Shown here piece after piece: positions 27,680 to 35,137 of a stretch of DNA of 64,000 nucleotides (position 1 is its first letter; every line of letters begins with the position of its first letter). The position numbers and the translations under genes are program-made. The notes below the pieces were generated by a model that was not told the DNA's origin, ran no database searches, and saw only the letters and a program-made list of their open reading frames with translations. The stretch is from Pseudogemmobacter faecipullorum (GTDB lineage Bacteria > Pseudomonadota > Alphaproteobacteria > Rhodobacterales > Rhodobacteraceae). The stretch lies in NCBI RefSeq assembly GCF_020539525.1, contig NZ_JACDXX010000004.1:62001-126000 (forward strand). The letters run 5' to 3'.

Positions 27680-28402
27680 TCAGTGCGTGGCGGCCAGGAA
27701 TTTCTGCAGCTCGGGGTCTTTCGGGGCACCGAACAAGGCTTCCGGCGGGGCGATTTCTGCCATCACCCCTTTGTGGAAGAAGGCCACCCGGTCCGAGACC
27801 TCGCGCGCGAATTTCATCTCATGGGTGACGCAGATCATCGTCATCCCCTCCGAGGCCAGCATGCGAAGCGTGTCGAGCACCTCGCCCACCAGCTGCGGAT
27901 CCAGCGCCGAGGTGACCTCGTCAAACAGCATATAGGTCGGGTTCATCGCCAGCGCGCGGGCAATGGCCATACGCTGCTGCTGCCCGCCGGAAAGCCGGGT
28001 CGGATAGACATCGAGCTTTTCGCCAAGGCCCACATGTTTGAGCTGCTTTTCAGCCTCGGCAGCCGCTTCGGCTTTCGAGCGTTTCAGCACCTTTTGCTGC
28101 GCCAGCATCACATTCTGCTGCACGGTCAGATGCGGGAAGGCATTCCACTGCTGGAACACGATGCCGATCTTCTGGCGCAGGCTGTTGAGATTGGTCGATC
28201 TGGCGTGAACCTCGGTGCCATCGACCAGGATCCTGCCGCTGTCGATCGGCTCCAGCCCGTTGATACAGGTCAGCAGCGTCGATTTCCCCGAGCCCGAGCC
28301 GCCGATAATGGTCAGCACTTCGCCTTTGGGAACGGTGAGGTTGATCCCTTTGAGAACTTCCAGCGGGCCGAAAGATTTGCGGACGTTTTCGATCTCAATC
28401 AT
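27680..28402 (-). CDS. Polar amino-acid ABC transporter ATPase (HisP/GlnQ type)
   Basis: 240 residues. Walker A GGSGSGKST, Q-loop FQQWNAFPH, signature [15 protein letters not shown], Walker B LFDEVTSALD and H-loop CVTHEMKFA. Length and sequence fit the amino-acid (PAAT) class. Start ATG 28402 (MIEIENV) overlaps the permease end by 8 bases; a longer frame to 28441 is unsupported. It probably imports hydroxyproline or proline-like compounds for the enzymes downstream. Confidence 0.9.
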   Translation of the reverse strand: MIEIENVRKSFGPLEVLKGINLTVPKGEVLTIIGGSGSGKSTLLTCINGLEPIDSGRILVDGTEVHARSTNLNSLRQKIGIVFQQWNAFPHLTVQQNVMLAQQKVLKRSKAEAAAEAEKQLKHVGLGEKLDVYPTRLSGGQQQRMAIARALAMNPTYMLFDEVTSALDPQLVGEVLDTLRMLASEGMTMICVTHEMKFAREVSDRVAFFHKGVMAEIAPPEALFGAPKDPELQKFLAATH

Positions 28403-29048
28403 TGGACCACCGTTTTTCCAGATAGCCGCCGAAACGGGCAATGGGGAAGGAGATAAGGAAGTAGAACAGCCCGCAGATGATCAGCAGGAACAAAGGCTCC
28501 TGCAGGCGGGTGATCAGGGTCTGGGTGTTTTTCAGCAGTTCCGGCACCTGGACGATATAGACCAGCGCCGAATCCTTCATCACGCCAAGCGCGAGGCCGA
28601 TCCAGGAGGGCAGCGCCACCCGGGTCGCCAGAGGCATGACGATATTCCACATGTCCTGGCCCCAGCTCATGCCGAGCGAGCGCGAGGCGCGGCGCAGGTT
28701 TGCCGGCACCGCCTCAATGCCGCCCCTGACGATCTCGCAGCAATAGGCCGCAGTGTAGAGCGCCAGCACGCCGCAGGCGACGGTAAAGCCCGACACTTTT
28801 ATCTTCAGGACGGCGGTGATGAAAGCATTGGCCAGAACCAGCTGGATCAGCAGCGGAATCGAGCGGAAGATGTCGAGGAAGAAGGTCAGCGGCGCCGACC
28901 AGATGGCGCCCAGCTGATAGCGGACCACCCCGAAGATAATCCCCAGAATGGTGCCGATCCCCACGGCAATCGCGGTGACCAGCAGTGTCATTCCGGCGCC
29001 GCGGGCGAGGAACAGCAGATCATTGGTGGTGAGTGCAGTTTCAAACAT
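28395..29048 (-). CDS. Polar amino-acid ABC transporter permease
   Basis: 217 residues with about five spans and the HisM/GlnP-type loop (RGGIEAVPANLRRASRSLGMSWGQDMWNIVMPLA), which contacts the ATPase. It pairs with the permease of 29060-29725. The stop overlaps the ATPase start and the start lies 11 bases after the previous gene. Confidence 0.88.
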   Translation of the reverse strand: MFETALTTNDLLFLARGAGMTLLVTAIAVGIGTILGIIFGVVRYQLGAIWSAPLTFFLDIFRSIPLLIQLVLANAFITAVLKIKVSGFTVACGVLALYTAAYCCEIVRGGIEAVPANLRRASRSLGMSWGQDMWNIVMPLATRVALPSWIGLALGVMKDSALVYIVQVPELLKNTQTLITRLQEPLFLLIICGLFYFLISFPIARFGGYLEKRWSND

Positions 29049-29059
29049 CGCAGGCCCCC

Positions 29060-29725
29060 TCAGTAACGGAACAGACGGGACGCCACGAGGCGCGCCGAGA
29101 GGGTGATGGCTTTGGTGATGACATAGAAGATCACGGCGGCGATGGCGAAAAGCTCAAACGTGCGGAAGCTGATCGAGTTCAGATGGCTGGTGACGCCAAA
29201 GAGGTCGGTGGTCATGGCGACGACCGCGCCAAGCGAGGTCATCAGAATGGCCCAGACCATCTGATTGGTCATCGGCAGGAAGGCGATGCGCAGCATCTGT
29301 GGCATCACCACATGGCCGAAGGCCTGGCCGGCGGACATGCCCAGCGAACGGGCGGCGCGGGTCTGGGTCTCGGGAATGGCTTTCAGCGCGCCGCGGAAGT
29401 TCTCAGCCAGATAGCCGGCATTGTTGAAGGCAATACCAAACAGCAGCGAGAAATAGGGCGAGATATGGATGCCAAAGCCGCCAAGACCGAAATGGACCAT
29501 ATAAATCTGGAACAGAGCAGGGGTGTTGCGGGCGATTTCGACCCAGGAGGTCGCTATCGCTGCCAGCAGCTTGTTTCCTGACAGGCGGAACACGGTCAGG
29601 ATGATGGCAATGCCGATGCCGATCGCCATCGACAAAAGCGCGATCTGAATGGTGACCAGGGCGCCTTCAAGCATCTGCGGAAGCGATGCGAGGGCCTGAT
29701 TCCACCGGAAATTATAATTGAACAT
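29060..29725 (-). CDS. Polar amino-acid ABC transporter permease
   Basis: 221 residues with about five spans and a HisQ/GlnP-type loop (RGALKAIPETQTRAARSLGMSAGQAFGHVVMPQ). Length and motif fit the amino-acid class. It is the first membrane-subunit gene after the binding-protein gene, separated from it by a strong hairpin. Confidence 0.88.
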   Translation of the reverse strand: MFNYNFRWNQALASLPQMLEGALVTIQIALLSMAIGIGIAIILTVFRLSGNKLLAAIATSWVEIARNTPALFQIYMVHFGLGGFGIHISPYFSLLFGIAFNNAGYLAENFRGALKAIPETQTRAARSLGMSAGQAFGHVVMPQMLRIAFLPMTNQMVWAILMTSLGAVVAMTTDLFGVTSHLNSISFRTFELFAIAAVIFYVITKAITLSARLVASRLFRY

Positions 29726-29753
29726 TACCGCCTCACTTCTCGGAACGGAGAAG

Positions 29754-29783
29754 CGGCGCGGGGAATTCCGGTCCCCGCGCCGC
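29754..29783 (-). terminator. Intercistronic GC hairpin after the amino-acid binding-protein gene
   Basis: A perfect 10-bp stem GCGGCGCGGG / CCCGCGCCGC (754-763 and 774-783) with a ten-base loop lies between the binding-protein stop and the first permease on the minus strand. There is no strong T tract. It probably stabilises the binding-protein message or attenuates read-through. Confidence 0.6.
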
Positions 29784-29797
29784 CCGTAAAGCGGAGA

Positions 29798-30607
29798 TCA
29801 GCGATAGACGCCGGGGATGGTCAGATTGGCCGGCTCACCCTCGCCAACCCATTTGGTGTAGAGTTCGGCGTAACGGCCGGTGCGGACCTGCTGGTTGATG
29901 AAAAGGTTCATGAAGTTCAGCAGGCCATATTCTTCCCGCAGGGTGACGAGAGCCACATAATCGGGAACCATATCTGCCTTGGCGACGATCGAAATGCCGG
30001 GGAAATTGCCGGTTTTCACGTTGGCCTGGGCGACTTCCATGGTCGAGACAGTGGCGTCGAGCTGGCCCTGCGACAGAGCAAGGAAGACGTCAGCCTGGTT
30101 CTGATAGGGACGGAACTCGCCTGCACCCCATTCCTTGACCTTGCCTTCCAGCCAGATCGCCTCATAGGTGCCGGCGGTGGCGCCGACCACTTTGCCCTTC
30201 ATGCCGGCTTCGTCGGTGATACCCGACTTTTCGCCAACCACGACGGCATTTTCGAAGGCGTAATAGGGCATGGTCATGCCGACGGTTTTGGCGCGCTCCA
30301 GCGTGTCGGAGGTCGAGCCGACCACGACATCAACCGCGCCCGACATCAGCGAGGGGATGCGCTCAGGGAAAGCGGTTTCCACGATTTCAGCGGTGACGCC
30401 CAGAGCGGCTGCGAGATCGTTGCAGTAATCCACGTCAAAGCCGACGGGGTTATTATCGGCATCGCGCGAGCCCATCGGCGGGAAATCGAGAACCACTGCG
30501 CAACGCAGGGTGCCCGCACCGATGATGTCGTCAAGCTTGTCTGCCGCCGCCGGACCGGCAATGGCCGTTGCAGCCGTCAGCCCGAAGGCAAGAACTTTCG
30601 ATTTCAT
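29798..30607 (-). CDS. Polar amino-acid ABC transporter solute-binding protein
   Basis: 269 residues with a Sec signal peptide (about 1-22, AAA-D) and the SBP_bac_3 fold: GTLRCAVVLDFPPMGSRD, GFDVDYCNDLAAALG, DVVVGSTSDTLERAKTVGMTMPYY and GATAGTYEA. This is the class for histidine, glutamine, arginine and proline-like ligands. It starts the operon that carries the hydroxyproline enzymes, so hydroxyproline is the likely ligand. Start ATG has GGGAGAG upstream, within a GTATAC-containing segment. Confidence 0.88.
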   Translation of the reverse strand: MKSKVLAFGLTAATAIAGPAAADKLDDIIGAGTLRCAVVLDFPPMGSRDADNNPVGFDVDYCNDLAAALGVTAEIVETAFPERIPSLMSGAVDVVVGSTSDTLERAKTVGMTMPYYAFENAVVVGEKSGITDEAGMKGKVVGATAGTYEAIWLEGKVKEWGAGEFRPYQNQADVFLALSQGQLDATVSTMEVAQANVKTGNFPGISIVAKADMVPDYVALVTLREEYGLLNFMNLFINQQVRTGRYAELYTKWVGEGEPANLTIPGVYR

Positions 30608-31014
30608 GTATACTCTCCCTGAAGTTTGTTTTGGTCGATTCAGTCCATTGCAGTATCGGGTCTCGCGTGGCTGGACGCAAATTAAAAATACAATTAGTAT
30701 ACAACAGTCCCGAAACTGGGGTCGATAAAAGGCATATTGACTGCAACATAAGGCATATCGGGCGAACTTCCTGCTATTTTTCCGATTTAATCAGGGAAGA
30801 CGGCGGGAATTCCCTGGCTGGCAGGCGAATAGCCTGCCAGTTCTTGGTGTTTTCCGGCGAAAAGTTCGCCAAGCCGCCTCAAAAGGGCGAATCGGCCCGA
30901 AAGGGGACAAAAGGCAGCAGGGTTCTCCGCTGCTTTCCCCGTCTATTACTGAAATTCTGCAGGGGCGCCCGGCGATGCTTTTGGCGACCTGAAACTGCGC
31001 AGAGGGAGAAGATT
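30608..31014. promoter_or_regulatory. Divergent control region of the hydroxyproline transporter operon and the reductase gene
   Basis: 407 bases without a gene. An AT-rich stretch at 30680-30705 contains TAGTATACAA (30695-30704), a degenerate form of the TTGTCGACAA sites around the GntR gene. A GTATAC core recurs beside the binding-protein start (30607-30614). The 40 bases at 30891-30930 resemble the leader of the aminotransferase gene at 59931-59970. Promoters cannot be fixed by eye. Confidence 0.5.
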
Positions 31015-32046
31015 ATGTCCGTCACCAGGGTCACAACGGAAGCGCTGCAGCAGCAGATCGAGGCGATTTTCGCCGCTGCCGGTTTCAATGCCGCACAGGG
31101 CGGCGCGATGGCGCGGGTGCTGACTGCGGGCGAGCGCGACCATTGCAAATCGCATGGCATTTACCGCATCGAGGGCACTTTGCGCACCGCCATGGCGGGC
31201 AAGGTGAATGTCAGCGCCGAGCCGGTGGTCGCGCCCGATGATGGCAGCGCTCTGGTGCGCGCCGATGCAAAGGGCGGTTTCGCCAATGCGGCCTTTGAAC
31301 TGGCGCTGCCCGCGCTGGTGGAAAAAGCCCGGCGCCTCGGCATGGCGGCGCTGGTGATCAATGACTGCACCCATCTGGCCGCGCTCTGGCCCGAGGTCGA
31401 GGCGATCACCGCCCATGGTCTGGCCGCGATGGTGATGTGCCCGAGCTATGCGACCGTCGCCCCGACCGGCGGCACGAAACCCTTCCTTGGCACCAATCCC
31501 TTCGCCTTTGGCTGGCCGCGCCAGGACAGCGATCCCTATGTCTTCGACTTTGCCACTTCGGTGGCGGCGCGGGGCGAGGTTGAGCTGCATCGCCGCGCCG
31601 GCAAGCAGCTGCCCGAAGGCTGGGCGCTGGATGCAGAAGGCAATCCGACCACCGATCCCGAAGCCGCGCTGCAAGGCGCGATGCTGCCCTTCGGGGGGCA
31701 TAAAGGCTCGGCCATCTCGACGATGATCGAGCTGATGGCGGCGATTATGATCGGCGATATGACCAGCCCGGAAGTGCTGGATTATCTCGGCACGACCACC
31801 CTGGCGCCCAGACATGGCGAGCTGATCCTCGCCTTCTCGCCCGAGGCCTTTGCCCGCGGCCGCGCCGGTGATCCCTTTGCCCGGGCCGAGGCGCTGTTTG
31901 AGGCGATTATTGGCCAGGGCGCGCGTCTGCCCTCGCAGCGCCGGTTCAGGGCCCGGGCGGAATCGGCCGCCGAAGGCATCAGCCTGACCGAATCCGAAAC
32001 CGCTCAGCTGGAGCGCTTCCTGACCCAGGGCTTTGCTGCGCTGTGA
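31015..32046 (+). CDS. Ldh/DpkA-family NAD(P)H-dependent reductase, probable pyrroline-2-carboxylate reductase
   Basis: 343 residues of the malate/L-lactate dehydrogenase 2 (MDH2/DpkA) family, which is not related to classical lactate dehydrogenase. Motifs include the HGIYRIEG catalytic region (His47-like), GGTKPFLGTNPFAFGWPR, and the nicotinamide-binding PFGGHKGSAISTMIELMAA. In hydroxyproline clusters this enzyme reduces delta1-pyrroline-2-carboxylate, the product of the 3-hydroxyproline dehydratases, to L-proline. Start ATG 31015 has AGAGGGAGAAG upstream. It is divergent from the transporter operon and convergent with the DHDPS-family gene. Confidence 0.85.
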   Translation: MSVTRVTTEALQQQIEAIFAAAGFNAAQGGAMARVLTAGERDHCKSHGIYRIEGTLRTAMAGKVNVSAEPVVAPDDGSALVRADAKGGFANAAFELALPALVEKARRLGMAALVINDCTHLAALWPEVEAITAHGLAAMVMCPSYATVAPTGGTKPFLGTNPFAFGWPRQDSDPYVFDFATSVAARGEVELHRRAGKQLPEGWALDAEGNPTTDPEAALQGAMLPFGGHKGSAISTMIELMAAIMIGDMTSPEVLDYLGTTTLAPRHGELILAFSPEAFARGRAGDPFARAEALFEAIIGQGARLPSQRRFRARAESAAEGISLTESETAQLERFLTQGFAAL

Positions 32047-32095
32047 ACCGAACTGCGGCTGGCCTGATCCCGTTTCAGGCCAGCTCCGTGAAACG

Positions 32096-32123
32096 AAAAG
32101 ACCCTGCATGTAAATGCAGGGTC
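32096..32123 (-). terminator. Terminator of the DHDPS-family deaminase gene
   Basis: A perfect 10-bp stem GACCCTGCAT / ATGCAGGGTC (100-109 and 114-123), followed on the minus strand by TTTT. It ends transcription from the gene at 32158-33114 and may also slow plus-strand read-through from the reductase gene. Confidence 0.8.
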
Positions 32124-32157
32124 GCTCCGGTGAAGCCGTGCTGACAGGGAGGGAGTG

Positions 32158-33114
32158 TCAGGCCAGATAGGGCTTCACGCCATCCTGTTTCGACCATTCG
32201 CCATACCAGGTGTCGAACAAAGCCAGCTGGGCCTCGATGAAGCCGGCCTGCGAGGGCGAGAGCTTGTCGTCTTCGTTGAAATGCAGCGCGTATTCTGCAT
32301 TCCCCTTCAGCACCATCATATGCTTGAAATACAGCACCAGATCCGGGCCGCCATCGACGCGGGCCAGTTCAAACAGCGCCTCATCCAGCTCTTTGCCCAG
32401 GCGGCGGGCCGCCACATCGCCTTTGGCAGCGGCTTTGCACAGATTGCCGAGGGTGATCAGCTCACGCGGCAGGACGCAGCCGATGCCGGTGATCGCGCCG
32501 ACAGCGCCCGCATTCACATAGCCATGGAAGACCGAGGTATCGATACCGATCATCAGGGTCACATTATCTGCGGCCGAGGTGATATGCTCTGCCGCATAGG
32601 TCATGGCATTATTGCCGCCGAATTCCTTGAAGCCGATCAGATTCGGATGCTCGGCGCGCAGGGCGAAGAACAGATCTGCCTTGGTTTCAAAGCCATAATA
32701 GGGGCTGTTATAGATCACGGCCGGCAGCGAGGGGGCTGCGGCGAGGATCGCTTTGAAGTGGTTTTTCTGGGCTGCCGGCACCGAGGCGCGCGACAAAAGG
32801 CGCGGAATGACCATCAGGCCATGGGCACCGACCTTTTCGGCGTGACGGGCCAGCGCGACCGAGGCTGCGGTATTGACCGCGCCGGTGCCGACAATGACGC
32901 GGATCCCGGCCTGAACCAGGCGCTCAACGCCTTCCATGCGCTCGGCATCGGTCAGCAGGGGCCAGTCACCCATCGAGCCGCAATAGACCACCGCGGACAT
33001 GCCATAGCCGATCAGCTCTTTGGCCTTGGCAACGAGCGCATCAAAATCCGGGCTGCGGTCAGCTTTGCAGGGCGTCATCAGCGCGGGGATCGTGCCGGTG
33101 AAGATATCGCTCAT
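32158..33114 (-). CDS. DHDPS/NAL-family lyase, probable pyrroline-4-hydroxy-2-carboxylate deaminase
   Basis: 318 residues of the dihydrodipicolinate synthase superfamily. The Schiff-base lysine is Lys163 (IGFKEFGG) and the partner tyrosine Tyr135 (VIYNSPYYG). In hydroxyproline catabolism this family deaminates pyrroline-4-hydroxy-2-carboxylate to 2-oxoglutarate semialdehyde. It is preceded by a CAGGAGGAGCC ribosome-binding site and a TTGTCGACAA palindrome, and lies downstream of the GntR gene on the same strand but with a terminator between them. It could be another DHDPS-fold lyase; context favours the deaminase. Confidence 0.82.
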   Translation of the reverse strand: MSDIFTGTIPALMTPCKADRSPDFDALVAKAKELIGYGMSAVVYCGSMGDWPLLTDAERMEGVERLVQAGIRVIVGTGAVNTAASVALARHAEKVGAHGLMVIPRLLSRASVPAAQKNHFKAILAAAPSLPAVIYNSPYYGFETKADLFFALRAEHPNLIGFKEFGGNNAMTYAAEHITSAADNVTLMIGIDTSVFHGYVNAGAVGAITGIGCVLPRELITLGNLCKAAAKGDVAARRLGKELDEALFELARVDGGPDLVLYFKHMMVLKGNAEYALHFNEDDKLSPSQAGFIEAQLALFDTWYGEWSKQDGVKPYLA

Positions 33115-33193
33115 TGAGAGGCTCCTCCTGTAGGGCAGGTGATATCTGCCCGAATCCTAAATCTCTGAGCTGATCATAGGATCTGTATTTTAT

Positions 33194-33203
33194 TTGTCGA
33201 CAA
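33194..33203. promoter_or_regulatory. TTGTCGACAA palindrome, candidate GntR operator upstream of the deaminase gene
   Basis: A perfect 10-base palindrome lies 80 bases upstream of the deaminase start. The same sequence recurs upstream of the adjacent GntR gene. Spacing and symmetry match FadR/VanR-type GntR operators (TNGTNNNACNA-like). Confidence 0.7.
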
Positions 33204-33220
33204 GAAAAATGCGAATAAAA

Positions 33221-33244
33221 TAAAACCCGCCGGTCAGGCGGGTT
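33221..33244 (-). terminator. Terminator of the hydroxyproline-locus GntR gene
   Basis: AACCCGCC / GGCGGGTT (224-231 and 237-244) with a five-base loop, followed on the minus strand by TTATTTTATT. It ends the GntR transcript before the deaminase promoter. Confidence 0.85.
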
Positions 33245-33278
33245 CAGGGCTTGGCAGCGGGGCCGAACCTGGGCCGGA

Positions 33279-33986
33279 TCAGATATCAATATCCTGACGC
33301 CGGTCGCGGGTGATCGCGGCCTGGATCTGGCTGACGATCTGATTGGCATGCTGGCGCGCAATCCGGTCGGCGGCCTCAATATCGCGTGCGGCGACAGCGG
33401 CGACGATGGCTTCGTGTTCATCGAACCAGATCTGCGGATAATCGCCGGTGCCGCTGCCGTAATAATATAGCCGCAGGATACGGCGGCCCTCATCCAGCAG
33501 CCGCCCGAACAGGGCGAGATAATAGCGGTTCCGCCCCGCTTCGGCGATGGCATAGTGGAACTCGCGATTGGCCGCGACAAGGCCAATCTCATCCCCGTCC
33601 TTCACGGCCAGCTCATAGGCTTTCTGATACTGGCGGATGGCCACCAGATCCTCGGGCTGATGATATTCAGCGGCGAGGCGGGTGGTGACGCGATACATCA
33701 GCGTCAGCGCGTCAAAGAAAGTGTGCAGATTGGGGAAGTCGATATTCGACACCATGGTCGAACGGTTCGGCAGGGTATCGATCAGCCCCTCAGCCGCCAG
33801 CCGCACCAGCGCCTCGCGGATCGGAGTGCGCGACATGCCAAAGCGCTCGGCCAGCTGGTTTTCGTCGACGATCGCCCCAGGCGGCAGTTCCAGATCCAGA
33901 ATCTGGTCACGCAGTAATTCGTAAACCATTCTGACGCCGGAACCGCGTTTGCGGTCAGTAGCGGCAGGATTCGCACTGGAACTCAT
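33279..33986 (-). CDS. GntR-family (FadR/FCD subfamily) regulator of the hydroxyproline locus
   Basis: 235 residues. Winged helix at about 18-82 (VYELLRDQILDLELPPGAIV, then FGMSRTPIREALVRLAAEGLI) and an FCD helical domain from about 95 with the metal/ligand residues typical of the family (NREFHYAIAEAG, FDEHEAIVAAVAARD). Start ATG has AAGGGA upstream, and a TTGTCGACAA palindrome lies 14-23 bases before the start, suggesting autorepression. The same palindrome precedes the deaminase gene, and a degenerate copy precedes the transporter operon, so it likely controls the whole locus. Inducer probably hydroxyproline or an intermediate. Confidence 0.88.
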   Translation of the reverse strand: MSSSANPAATDRKRGSGVRMVYELLRDQILDLELPPGAIVDENQLAERFGMSRTPIREALVRLAAEGLIDTLPNRSTMVSNIDFPNLHTFFDALTLMYRVTTRLAAEYHQPEDLVAIRQYQKAYELAVKDGDEIGLVAANREFHYAIAEAGRNRYYLALFGRLLDEGRRILRLYYYGSGTGDYPQIWFDEHEAIVAAVAARDIEAADRIARQHANQIVSQIQAAITRDRRQDIDI

Positions 33987-33999
33987 GGCTGATCCCTTC

Positions 34000-34009
34000 T
34001 TGTCGACAA
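34000..34009. promoter_or_regulatory. TTGTCGACAA palindrome, candidate autoregulatory operator of the GntR gene
   Basis: Identical 10-mer to 33194-33203, placed just upstream of the GntR ribosome-binding site. Confidence 0.7.
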
Positions 34010-34114
34010 AAGGAATACTTCATGGATATCCTGTGATCAACTGCTGGCGCGGCCCCTATGGGCAGCTGAGACATTATGCCAGGGCTTTGGCGCGCTGCGG
34101 TGCCTGGCGGCGGA

Positions 34115-35128
34115 TCAGCCCAGCGGGACGAGGCGGCCCTCAATCTGCAGCAGAACCGGTGCACCTTCGCAGAGCCGCGGGCCGCCCATCGCATCGACCT
34201 GCAGCTCGAGGCCGGAACAATCCACCCAATAGGTCACATCATGGCCGCGAAACTCGACGCTGGTAATACGGCCATTGGCCTCGGCTTCCGGGGCGGGGGT
34301 GAGGCGGATCATCTCGGGGCGCAGCGACAGCTGCACCTCTCCCTCGGCCGGGCGCGCAAGTGGCAGCGCCCCGAGCGGGGTCTGGCACAGATCGCCCCGG
34401 GCCGCGCCTTTCAGCAGATTGGTGCGACCAAGAAAGCCTGCCACAAAGGCGTTCACCGGCCGGTCATAGACCTCGGCAGCGGTGCCGATCTGCTGCAGCA
34501 CACCGCCCTGCATCACCGCGATCCGGTCGGCAAAGCTCATCGCTTCTTCCTGGTCATGGGTGACCAGCAGGATACCGATGCCGGTGGATTTGAGCAGGCG
34601 GCGGATCTCGCGGCGGGTCTGGGCGCGCAGGGCGGCATCGAGGTTGGAAAACGGCTCATCAAGCAGGATCAGCCCCGGCTCGGCGGCGAAGCTGCGGGCC
34701 AGGGCCACGCGCTGCTGCTGACCGCCGGAAAGCTCATCGGGGTAGCGGTCGGCATAATCCTGCAATCCGACCAGTTCCAGCCAGTGCCCGAGCCAGCGTG
34801 CCGAAGCGGCCCGCGCACCGAACATGACATTCTCCCCCACGGTCATATGCGGGAACAGCGCATAATCCTGAAACACCATGCCGATGCCGCGCTTCTCGGG
34901 CGCAACCCGGGTGATGTCGCGGCCCGAGAGCAGGATCCTGCCCTCATCCGGGATCTGAAATCCGGCAATCATCCGCAGGCTGGTGGTCTTGCCGCAGCCC
35001 GAGGGGCCGATCAGCGCCAGGATTTCGCCGGGGGCAATCTCAAAGCTGAGATTGCTGACCGCCGGGCGCGGGCTGCCGGGAAACTGCCGGGTCAGATGGC
35101 GGATCGAGAGGAGCGGCTGGTCAGTCAT
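34115..35128 (-). CDS. fbpC: Ferric iron ABC transporter ATPase
   Basis: 337 residues. Walker [11 protein letters not shown]-loop FQDYALFPH, signature [15 protein letters not shown], Walker B LLDEPFSNLD, H-loop VTHDQEEA. A C-terminal TOBE-like domain covers about residues 240-335. It is the third gene of a binding-protein/permease/ATPase operon of the FbpABC/AfuABC type. The ATG at 35128 is used; an in-frame GTG three codons earlier abuts the permease stop. Confidence 0.87.
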   Translation of the reverse strand: MTDQPLLSIRHLTRQFPGSPRPAVSNLSFEIAPGEILALIGPSGCGKTTSLRMIAGFQIPDEGRILLSGRDITRVAPEKRGIGMVFQDYALFPHMTVGENVMFGARAASARWLGHWLELVGLQDYADRYPDELSGGQQQRVALARSFAAEPGLILLDEPFSNLDAALRAQTRREIRRLLKSTGIGILLVTHDQEEAMSFADRIAVMQGGVLQQIGTAAEVYDRPVNAFVAGFLGRTNLLKGAARGDLCQTPLGALPLARPAEGEVQLSLRPEMIRLTPAPEAEANGRITSVEFRGHDVTYWVDCSGLELQVDAMGGPRLCEGAPVLLQIEGRLVPLG

Positions 35129-35137
35129 GGCACTCAC

